Position numbers and translations under genes: made by a program. The notes beneath the pieces are model-generated. The model ran no database searches and was not told the DNA's origin. It was given only the letters and a program-made list of their open reading frames with translations. 64,000 nt of DNA from Streptomyces xylophagus. GTDB taxonomy: Bacteria > Actinomycetota > Actinomycetes > Streptomycetales > Streptomycetaceae. The stretch is taken from assembly GCF_000716435.1 (NCBI RefSeq), contig NZ_JNWO01000013.1, positions 198,583-262,582 on the forward strand, read 5' to 3'. Positions 1-6,459 of the stretch are shown in pieces (position 1 is the first letter of the stretch; each line of letters starts with the position of its first letter).

Positions 1-151
1 CCTGGGCGAGCAGATAGTGCCGCATGCCCATCAGGCTGACGGCGGTGGCCATGACGATGCCGAGCGCCAGCAGCGCCACGTTCGCCAGGGTCAGCTTGGC
101 GCGCAGGGAGTGGACCCCGCGCTCGCAGTTCGGGAGGTGGAGCTTCCTCAT
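1..151 (-). CDS. Sensor histidine kinase, N-terminal fragment (cut by window edge)
   Basis: Only about 50 N-terminal codons lie in the window. The frame opens at an ATG at 151 that overlaps the TGA of the upstream response regulator (ATGA), so the two are translationally coupled. The peptide starts MRKLHLPNCERG and enters a hydrophobic stretch at residues 20-40 (LTLANVALLALGIVMA), as in the first membrane helix of an OmpR-partner kinase. No kinase motif is visible because the rest is missing; the assignment rests on gene order and the helix. Such kinases sense an envelope signal and phosphorylate the cognate regulator. Confidence 0.75.
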   Translation of the reverse strand, partial: MRKLHLPNCERGVHSLRAKLTLANVALLALGIVMATAVSLMGMRHYLLAQ

Positions 152-834
152 GCGAGCCCGTATCCGACACCCCGCCGGGTGGTGATCACCGGCGCTCCCA
201 GGGCGTCCAGCTTGCGCCGCAGATAGCTGATGTAGGTCTCGACGACGGTCGACTCCGGCGGGGTGTGCTCGTACTGCCAGACGTGGCGCAGGAGTTGCTC
301 CTTGGGCACGATCCGGCCGCCGTTGCGCACCAGGAAGCGCAGCAGGGCGTACTCGGTGGGGGTCAGCTCGACCGAGCGGCCCGCGCGGTGCACCGAGTAC
401 GTCGTCTCGTCCAGCTCCAGGTCGCCGTAGCGCAGCGGCGGGCGCTGCGGGAGGACGTCGTCCGGGCGGGTGCGGCGCAGGACCGCCGTGATCCGGGCGA
501 CGACCACGTCGATGTCGAACGGCTTGGTGATGTAGTCGTCGCCGAAGCCGAGGGCGCCGACGATCTCGGCCGGCGCGTCCCGCGCGGTGAGGAAGACGAG
601 CGCCAGATCCGGTCTGCGGGCGCGCAGTTCCTGCCCCAGGGCGCGGCCGTCGCCGTCCGGGAGCATCACGTCCAGCAGCGCGCAGTCGGGGCGGGTGCGC
701 TCGGCGAGGGCGAGTGCCTCGCGCACGGTGCCCGCGGTCATCACCTCGAAGCGGTGGTAGCGCAGCGCGATGGCGAGGACGTCCGCGATGCTCGGTTCGT
801 CCTCGACCACCAGCACGGTTCCTGGAGCCGTCAT
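148..834 (-). CDS. OmpR/PhoB-family response regulator
   Basis: A 228-aa DNA-binding response regulator. The receiver domain (about residues 5-118) has the acidic pair E11/D12, the phosphoacceptor D55 in LLDVMLPDGDG, T83 and the conserved K104 in DDYITKPF. A winged-helix output domain (about 130-226) carries the LTPTEYALLRFLVRNGG and RRGVGYGL hallmarks of the Trans_reg_C family. It heads an operon with the membrane kinase at 151 and lies divergent from the MMPL exporter at 1014, a possible but unproven target. The start is ATG at 834. Confidence 0.95.
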   Translation of the reverse strand: MTAPGTVLVVEDEPSIADVLAIALRYHRFEVMTAGTVREALALAERTRPDCALLDVMLPDGDGRALGQELRARRPDLALVFLTARDAPAEIVGALGFGDDYITKPFDIDVVVARITAVLRRTRPDDVLPQRPPLRYGDLELDETTYSVHRAGRSVELTPTEYALLRFLVRNGGRIVPKEQLLRHVWQYEHTPPESTVVETYISYLRRKLDALGAPVITTRRGVGYGLA

Positions 835-1013
835 GTCCCCAGTATCTGCCGGGGCACTGACAGCGGGGCCGGTTCGGTCTTTGGAGTTCCTTGAGAGTCA
901 TGGCCGATACGTGTCCACGCGTGCGTGCCGCCCCCAATTCTGTAGCCCAGGACCTGGGGGACCTACCGACCGACAGACCGAGTCAACTCGGTTTCGAATA
1001 AGGAGCGTTGAGC

Positions 1014-3422
1014 GTGGCGGCATTGGCACGGTGGTGCTATCGGCACCGGCTGGTGGTCCTGTTGCTGTGGGTGGGGGCACTGTTCGGCCTGGGATTCTCG
1101 GCGACGACGGCGGGGACGGACTACGCGAACGTCTTCTCCCTCCCGGACACGGACTCCAAGAGCGCGTACGACCTGATGCAGAAGGCGTTCCCGAACAGCT
1201 CGGGCGACACCGACACGGTCGTGTGGAAGGTCGACTCGGGCTCGGTGAAGGACCAGTCCGTACAGACCCGCATCCAGCCCGCGCTGGACAAGATCGCGGA
1301 CATGAAGGGCGTCGGCGGGGTCACCGGCCCCTACTCCGGTGCCCGGGGCGCGACCCAGATCAGCTCCGACGGAACGATCGCGTACGCGCAGATCACCTTC
1401 GCCGAGCAGGCCAACGCCGTCCCCAAGGACCTCGTCCAGAAGGTCGTCGACACCGCGCAGGCCGCCGAGCGCGACGGCCTCCACGTCGAACTGGGCGGCC
1501 AGGCTGTCCAGCGCGTGGAGGAACCGCCGGGCGGCATAGCCGAGGGCGTCGGCATCCTCGCGGCGGCCGTCGTCCTGTTCCTGGCCTTCGGTTCGTTCTA
1601 CGCGGCCCTGCTCCCGATCGGCATCGCGATCTTCGGCGTCGGCACGGGCCTGTTCTCCACCCAACTGCTCAGCCACGCCACCGACATCCCCGACCTGGCG
1701 CCCCTGCTGGCCACCCTGATCGGCCTCGGCGTCGGCATCGACTACGCCCTGTTCATCGTCACCCGGCACCGACGCGGCCTGCAACGCGGCCTCGATCCCG
1801 AGGAGTCGGCGGTCATCGCTCTCAACACCTCGGGCCGCGCGGTGCTGTTCGCGGGCGGCACGGTGTGCATCGCGCTCGCCGGCATGCTGGTGACGAACCT
1901 GCGCTTCCTGGACGGTGTGGTCGTCGGCACCTCGCTCACGGTCGTCCTGAGCGTCCTCGCGGCCACGACCCTGCTGCCCGCCCTGCTCGGCTTCCTGGGC
2001 CCGCGCGTGCTCAGCCGCAAGCAGCGCCGCAAGCTCGAGAACGGGCCCGAGCCGGAGCGCACCGACAACCTCGCGGTCCGCTGGTCGGCCGCCGTGCAGA
2101 AGCGGCCGCGCCGGATCGCCGCCTTCGCCCTCGTCGTCATGGCCGTCCTCGCCTTCCCCGTCCTGTCGTTGCGCCTCGGCGCCACCGACCAGGGCAACGA
2201 CAACACGTCGACGACCACCAGGAAGGCGTACGACCTCCTGGCCGACGGTTTCGGCCCCGGCTTCAACGGCCCTCTCCAGGTGGTCACTTCGAGCGGTGAC
2301 ACGACCACCCTGGTCAAGGACATCCAGGGGACGAAGGACGTGGCCCAGGTCGCCGCGCTGCCGCCCAAGGACGGCGTGACGGTGATCCAGGTCGTCCCGA
2401 AGACCTCACCGCAGTCCGTGGAGACGGACGACCTGATCGACACCCTGCGGGACAAGGTGATCCCCGGGGCCGACGCGACCGGTCACGTCGGCGGGGTGAC
2501 AGCGATCTCTAAGGACTTCGCGTCCGTCACGGGCGACCGCCTCCCGCTCTTCGTCGCGACGATCATCGGCCTGAGCTTCCTGCTCCTGCTGCTCGCGTTC
2601 CGTTCCCTGGTGGTGCCGTTGACGGCCGCCCTGATGAACCTCATCGCGGCGGCGGCCTCCTTCGGTGTCCTGGTGGCGATCTTCCAGTGGGGCTGGGGCC
2701 TGAGCCTGCTGGGCCTCGGCAAGGAGGGCCCGATCAACGCCTTCCTGCCGGTCATCATGCTGTCCCTGCTGTTCGGCCTCTCCATGGACTACCAGGTGTT
2801 CCTGGTCAGCCGGATGCACGAGGAGTGGGTCCACACCAAGGACAACGCCCGCGCGGTCCGCGTCGGCCTCGCGGAGACCAGCCGCGTCATCAACTCCGCG
2901 GCCCTGATCATGGTCTGCGTCTTCCTGGCCTTCGTCCTGAGCGGCAACTCCGGCGCGGCGACGGCGGGCGTCGGCCTGGCCGCCGCGGTGGCCCTCGACG
3001 CCTTCATCCTGCGTACGGCCCTGGTACCGGCCGCGATGCACCTGCTCGGCAACTCCAACTGGTGGCTCCCGGCCTGGCTCGACAAGAGCCTGCCGCACCT
3101 CGCCGTAGAACCCGCGGAGGAGCCCGCACCGGCCGTCGAGGAGGGCCCGGCCTCGGCCGTCCACGGCTTCGTCCGTACGACCGAGGGCGAGCCCGTGGAG
3201 GGCGCGTCCGTCACGCTGCGGACGACCGGCGGACGCGAACTGGACCGCGTCGAGGCCCTGGCGGACGGCTCGTACATCGTCTCGGTACCGGGCCCGGGGA
3301 CCTACCTCCTGGCGACGACCGCGCCGTCGTACGGCTCGACCGCCCGCCAGGTGACCGTGACGGACAGCCCGCTGGTCTACGACGTCGAGCTCGCGGAGGG
3401 CGAGGTGGACGTCGTCAACTGA
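1014..3422 (+). CDS. MMPL/RND-family exporter with C-terminal carboxypeptidase-regulatory-like domain
   Basis: An 802-aa membrane transporter of the MMPL family, which exports lipids or other hydrophobic molecules using proton-motive force. One N-terminal helix is followed by an extracytoplasmic loop, five clustered helices (GVGIDYALFIVTRHRR in the first half), then a repeat of the same layout with FGLSMDYQVFLVSRMHEEW in the second half. The last 85 residues (SAVHGFVRTTEGEPVEGASV onward, ending EVDVVN) form a beta-sandwich repeat of the carboxypeptidase-regulatory type, which MMPL proteins normally lack. GTG at 1014 is chosen because AAGGAG at 1000-1005 lies 8 bases upstream; the in-frame TTG at 1008 is too close to it. 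Confidence 0.93.
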   Translation: MAALARWCYRHRLVVLLLWVGALFGLGFSATTAGTDYANVFSLPDTDSKSAYDLMQKAFPNSSGDTDTVVWKVDSGSVKDQSVQTRIQPALDKIADMKGVGGVTGPYSGARGATQISSDGTIAYAQITFAEQANAVPKDLVQKVVDTAQAAERDGLHVELGGQAVQRVEEPPGGIAEGVGILAAAVVLFLAFGSFYAALLPIGIAIFGVGTGLFSTQLLSHATDIPDLAPLLATLIGLGVGIDYALFIVTRHRRGLQRGLDPEESAVIALNTSGRAVLFAGGTVCIALAGMLVTNLRFLDGVVVGTSLTVVLSVLAATTLLPALLGFLGPRVLSRKQRRKLENGPEPERTDNLAVRWSAAVQKRPRRIAAFALVVMAVLAFPVLSLRLGATDQGNDNTSTTTRKAYDLLADGFGPGFNGPLQVVTSSGDTTTLVKDIQGTKDVAQVAALPPKDGVTVIQVVPKTSPQSVETDDLIDTLRDKVIPGADATGHVGGVTAISKDFASVTGDRLPLFVATIIGLSFLLLLLAFRSLVVPLTAALMNLIAAAASFGVLVAIFQWGWGLSLLGLGKEGPINAFLPVIMLSLLFGLSMDYQVFLVSRMHEEWVHTKDNARAVRVGLAETSRVINSAALIMVCVFLAFVLSGNSGAATAGVGLAAAVALDAFILRTALVPAAMHLLGNSNWWLPAWLDKSLPHLAVEPAEEPAPAVEEGPASAVHGFVRTTEGEPVEGASVTLRTTGGRELDRVEALADGSYIVSVPGPGTYLLATTAPSYGSTARQVTVTDSPLVYDVELAEGEVDVVN

Positions 3423-3431
3423 CCTGATCGC

Positions 3432-4232
3432 TCAGGGGCGTTCGTCGTCGGCGTTTCCGGCGGCGGACGCCCCGCGCTCGTCCTTCCCCTTCTCCTTCCC
3501 CTTGTCCTTCTTCGCCGGGTCGGGCAGCGCGTGGGTCATGCCCGGCAGGAAGTCCGTGAACAGCTCGTGCACCTCCAGGACGAGGGGCCGCAGCACCCGG
3601 AAGCGCGCGAGGGACACACCGCGCGCGGTGAGCCGGGCACCGCGCTCCGCGAGCCGGTAACTCCGCTCGCGCCCTTCCGTCCGGTCGAACACCCAGTACA
3701 GGACGAGCCCCATCTGGGAGAGCCACATCAACTCCGGGAGCACGTCCCGCAGTTCGGGCGCCACCTTGGTCTTCGCCCCGAACAGCACCTCCTTGTGGAC
3801 GCTGATGGCCTGCACGCGCGCGTGCTCGCTCTCCGGGGAGAACGGGCTGAGCGGGCTGTCCGGGTCGGCGGCGTTCTTGAAGAACTGCACCGCGAACTCG
3901 TGGTAGGGCTTCGCGATGTCCAGCCACACCCGCAGCACGCCCGCGAGCCGCGCCTCCAGATCGGTCTCCCGGTCCAGCACCTCGCGGACCGCGAGCCGGT
4001 GCTCCTCGGCGATCCGGTCGTAGAAGCCCTGGATCAGGTGCTCCTTGCCGGCGAAGTAGTAGTACGCGTTGCCGACCGAGACGCCCGCCTCCTTGGCGAT
4101 CGCCCGCATCGTCGTCTTGTCGTAGCCGTGCTCCTGGAACAGCCGCATGGCCGTCTCCAGGATCAGCGCGCGGGTCTGCTCGGACTTGCTGGGGGTGGCG
4201 CCGTCGTCGGGGCCGTCGTTGTTCGCGGGCAC
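3432..4232 (-). CDS. TetR-family transcriptional regulator
   Basis: A 266-aa repressor. The N-terminal HTH (about residues 15-65) reads QTRALILETAMRLFQEHGYD then TTMRAIAKEAGVSVGNAYYYF, typical of TetR. The ligand domain is long, and the C terminus is a charged KDKGKEKGKDERG tail. GTG at 4232 is used because upstream sequence has no support and the residues before the HTH (VPANNDGPDDGATPSKSEQT) look like a normal N terminus. It is the last gene of an operon (5154 to 3432) whose promoter is flanked by two TTGAACGCGTTCAA palindromes, which it probably binds as an autorepressor. It converges on the MMPL gene only 9 bases away. Confidence 0.93.
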   Translation of the reverse strand: MPANNDGPDDGATPSKSEQTRALILETAMRLFQEHGYDKTTMRAIAKEAGVSVGNAYYYFAGKEHLIQGFYDRIAEEHRLAVREVLDRETDLEARLAGVLRVWLDIAKPYHEFAVQFFKNAADPDSPLSPFSPESEHARVQAISVHKEVLFGAKTKVAPELRDVLPELMWLSQMGLVLYWVFDRTEGRERSYRLAERGARLTARGVSLARFRVLRPLVLEVHELFTDFLPGMTHALPDPAKKDKGKEKGKDERGASAAGNADDERP

Positions 4233-4243
4233 GGAACCAGAGC

Positions 4244-4762
4244 CTAACCAGTGGCACAGGTGCCGCTGTCGCAGCCCGGCGCGGTGTAGGTCCACCCCTG
4301 GTGCGGGTCGTACGACCACCCGTCGCCCCGCCGGTACACCCGCCCGCCCCACTGCCGGGCGTTCGCCTGTCCGGCGCCCCACTGCGCCCCGCGCCACCTC
4401 GCGGCGGCGAGCACGGCGCCCCTGGCGATCCTGGCCCCGGCCGGGGTGCTCAACCGGTGGGCCAGCGGCCGGTGTTCGCGCAGGGCCCACAGGGTGACGA
4501 TCCAGGCGGCGGCGCCCTGGTAGACCTGCCCCGAGTCGCCGACGACGGTGATCTCGTCGAGGGTGGCGCGATGGTCGAGCGCGGGGAAGCGCTGCCGCGC
4601 CTCTTCGGAGGACGCCGGTACGAACTCCAGCGGCACCAACTGCGACTGCCGTACGAGCCAGTCGCGCAGGAAGGTGCACAGGGAGCAGTCGGCGTCGTAC
4701 AGGACGGTGAGCCGGCGGACCGGGGTGGCCCGGTCCGCCGGGACGGCTGCCACCGTGCTCAC
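4244..4762 (-). CDS. DCC-family thiol-disulfide oxidoreductase-like protein (DUF393)
   Basis: A 172-aa protein. The segment LTVLYDADCSLCTFLRDWL near the N terminus matches the DUF393 signature (YDGDCPLC-type) with a CxxC pair at C26 and C29. Family members are small thioredoxin-related proteins of poorly known function. The C-terminal 50 residues are rich in Trp and Gly (RQWGGRVYRRGDGWSYDPHQ) and end CDSGTCATG, an extra cysteine pair. GTG at 4762 overlaps the TGA of the upstream membrane protein (GTGA), so it is coupled to it. Reductase activity is inferred only from the CxxC. Confidence 0.85.
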   Translation of the reverse strand: MSTVAAVPADRATPVRRLTVLYDADCSLCTFLRDWLVRQSQLVPLEFVPASSEEARQRFPALDHRATLDEITVVGDSGQVYQGAAAWIVTLWALREHRPLAHRLSTPAGARIARGAVLAAARWRGAQWGAGQANARQWGGRVYRRGDGWSYDPHQGWTYTAPGCDSGTCATG

Positions 4763-5154
4763 GCCCCGACCCAGTCCTGCGGCGCCACGGGCGGCACCTG
4801 CTCCCGCTCCATGACACCCCGCCGCCGGATCTTGTTGAGCACGTACACGTTGCCCAGGTGCATGACCCCGAGCACCAGCAGCACCACACCCACCTTGGTG
4901 GACAGGGCCTCGAAGATCCCCCGGGTGTCGTCGATGGTTCCGTCCCCGCTGAGGTAGAGCGCGACGAACCCGAGGTTCACGAGGTAGAACCCCACCACCA
5001 GCAGGTGGTTCACGGCCTCGGCGAGCTTCTCGTTCCCCCGCAGCACGTCCGCGAGGAAGATCCGCCCGTTGCGGCTGAGTGTCCGTGCCACCCAGATGGT
5101 GAGCCCGATGCTGACGATCAGGTAGATGACGTAGGCGACGACCGTGAGGTCCAT
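4759..5154 (-). CDS. Small integral membrane protein, first gene of the TetR operon
   Basis: A 131-aa protein with three predicted membrane helices: residues 3-23 (VVAYVIYLIVSIGLTIWVA), about 48-68 (HLLVVGFYLVNLGFVALYL) and about 86-106 (KVGVVLLVLGVMHLGNVYVL), followed by a basic turn KIRRRG. No enzyme motif was recognised. It is translated from ATG at 5154 after a GGGGGAGG ribosome site and is coupled to the DCC-family gene. Co-expression with a CxxC protein under a dedicated TetR suggests a membrane redox or detoxification unit; this is inference. Confidence 0.85.
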   Translation of the reverse strand: MDLTVVAYVIYLIVSIGLTIWVARTLSRNGRIFLADVLRGNEKLAEAVNHLLVVGFYLVNLGFVALYLSGDGTIDDTRGIFEALSTKVGVVLLVLGVMHLGNVYVLNKIRRRGVMEREQVPPVAPQDWVGA

Positions 5155-5168
5155 GCGCCTCCCCCTTC

Positions 5169-5182
5169 TTGAACGCGTTCAA
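5169..5182. promoter_or_regulatory. Operator half 1: perfect palindrome TTGAACGCGTTCAA
   Basis: A perfect 14-bp palindrome lying just upstream of the ribosome binding site of the membrane-protein gene, downstream of the predicted -10 box. An identical copy is at 5215-5228. It is the probable binding site of the TetR repressor encoded in the same operon. Confidence 0.8.
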
Positions 5183-5199
5183 AAACGCTGACAGGGAAA

Positions 5200-5228
5200 A
5201 CTGTAGGGCTGTTTTTGAACGCGTTCAA
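5200..5228 (-). promoter_or_regulatory. Promoter of the membrane protein-DCC-TetR operon
   Basis: On the minus strand, TTGAAC (5228-5223), a 17-base spacer and TACAGT (5205-5200) give a good HrdB-type promoter. The -35 box is part of the second palindrome, so repressor bound there would block RNA polymerase. Confidence 0.65.
5215..5228. promoter_or_regulatory. Operator half 2: perfect palindrome TTGAACGCGTTCAA
   Basis: Second identical copy of the 14-bp palindrome, 46 bases centre to centre from the first. With flanking bases the two form 18-bp inverted arms (TTGAACGCGTTCAAAAAC and its complement) around the promoter spacer. Confidence 0.8.
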
Positions 5229-5250
5229 CTCGCCTGTGCTGGGACCTGCG

Positions 5251-5661
5251 TCACACCCGTCGCGCCAGCTCCGGCCGCTTCGAGTAGTCCGTGAACCCGA
5301 TGACGTTCCCCCAGGGATCGGCGATCTCGACGGTCCACCCGGTGGCCACGGAGAAGGGCGCGTCGAGCAGCGCGATTCCGGCGGCCCCGAGTCGCTGCGC
5401 GGCCTTCCGCGCGTCCGGGACCTCCAACCACACGCGCGGCGAGGGCCACGGCGGCGGCCGGTGCCCGAGTCCCTCCTCCTGTCGCAGCAGCACCCCGGGC
5501 GTCTCGCCGCCGACCTTGAGGATCGCGATCCCGGCCTCGTCGAGCCGGAACCCGACGGTGAATCCGGCACGTTCGTAGAAGGGGACGGCCTCGGCGAGGT
5601 CTCCGACGGGGAGGAGGACGTTGTCGAAGCCGAGCAGTTCGTACGACTCTTCATCTGACAT
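5251..5661 (-). CDS. VOC-superfamily (glyoxalase/dioxygenase fold) protein
   Basis: A 136-aa single VOC module pair: LLGFDNVLLPVGDLAEAVPFY at the N terminus, PRVWLEVPDARKAAQRL in the second module, and VEIADPWGNVIGF near the C terminus, which carries the usual metal-ligand Glu. The first-strand His found in many metal-dependent members is Asn here (N14), so metal-dependent catalysis is uncertain and a binding role is possible. It is divergent from the methyltransferase at 5737, with 75 bases between the starts. Confidence 0.85.
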   Translation of the reverse strand: MSDEESYELLGFDNVLLPVGDLAEAVPFYERAGFTVGFRLDEAGIAILKVGGETPGVLLRQEEGLGHRPPPWPSPRVWLEVPDARKAAQRLGAAGIALLDAPFSVATGWTVEIADPWGNVIGFTDYSKRPELARRV

Positions 5662-5736
5662 ACCGTCAGGTTAGGGCGATGATAGGCGCGGGCCCGGGAT
5701 TGTTGCGCACAGGCGCGTTCGCATAATCTCGCGGAC

Positions 5737-6459
5737 ATGTCAGATGCAGAGGTGTTCGCGGGAGTCCGACTGCTCGGCCCGCCGGAGGCCGACGGCGAGT
5801 ACATCGCGCTGAGCGACGACGAGACGGTGCACCTGCACGAGTACACCCGGATCTACGCCGTCCCCGGCCTCTACGAACACGTCGTCCAGGACCTGCTGCG
5901 GTGCACCTCACCGGAGGTCGCCGCCGCGGGCTTCCTGCGCGCGGCCGAGCGCCTCGGCCTGGACCCGGCCTCGCTGACCGTCCTCGACGTCGGCTCCGGC
6001 ACGGGCCTGGTCGGCGAACTGGTGCGCGGCGGTGGCGTCGCCCGGGTCGTCGGGGTCGACGCGCTGCCGGCGGCGCGCGCGGCGGCCCTGCGCGACCGGC
6101 CGGGCGTCTACGCCGACTACGTGGTCGGCGACTTCCTGCGCGACGACGACGCACTCCGGGAGGCGCTGCGCCCGTACCCGCTCGGGGGACTGGTGTCGGC
6201 CGGGGCGTTCGGCGGCACGCACGCCACACCGCGAGCGCTCGAGAACGCGCTCGCGCTGCTGCCGCCCGGCGCGCCCGTCGCCTTCACGATCGACGAGCGG
6301 TGGATGGACGTGTCGGATCCGGAGGGGTTCGGGGCGGCGGTCGAGCGGTTGGTGACCGACGGGGACCTCGTGGTGCTGGAACGCACACGGTTCCAGCACC
6401 GGGTGACGACGTCGGGGGAGCCGATCTTCTATCAGCTGGTCGTGGGCCGGACCGGGTGA
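5737..6459 (+). CDS. Class I SAM-dependent methyltransferase
   Basis: A 240-aa protein with the Rossmann motif I at residues 81-90 (TVLDVGSGTG), an acidic residue after the second strand (VVGVDALPAARAAA) and a post-motif region YADYVVGDFL. These place it in the class I SAM methyltransferases; the acceptor is unknown. The N-terminal 50 residues (EYIALSDDETVHLHEYTRIYAVPGLYEHVV) resemble those of small-molecule methyltransferases. Its last 28 bases overlap the 3-prime end of the convergent LuxR-family regulator. Confidence 0.88.
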   Translation: MSDAEVFAGVRLLGPPEADGEYIALSDDETVHLHEYTRIYAVPGLYEHVVQDLLRCTSPEVAAAGFLRAAERLGLDPASLTVLDVGSGTGLVGELVRGGGVARVVGVDALPAARAAALRDRPGVYADYVVGDFLRDDDALREALRPYPLGGLVSAGAFGGTHATPRALENALALLPPGAPVAFTIDERWMDVSDPEGFGAAVERLVTDGDLVVLERTRFQHRVTTSGEPIFYQLVVGRTG

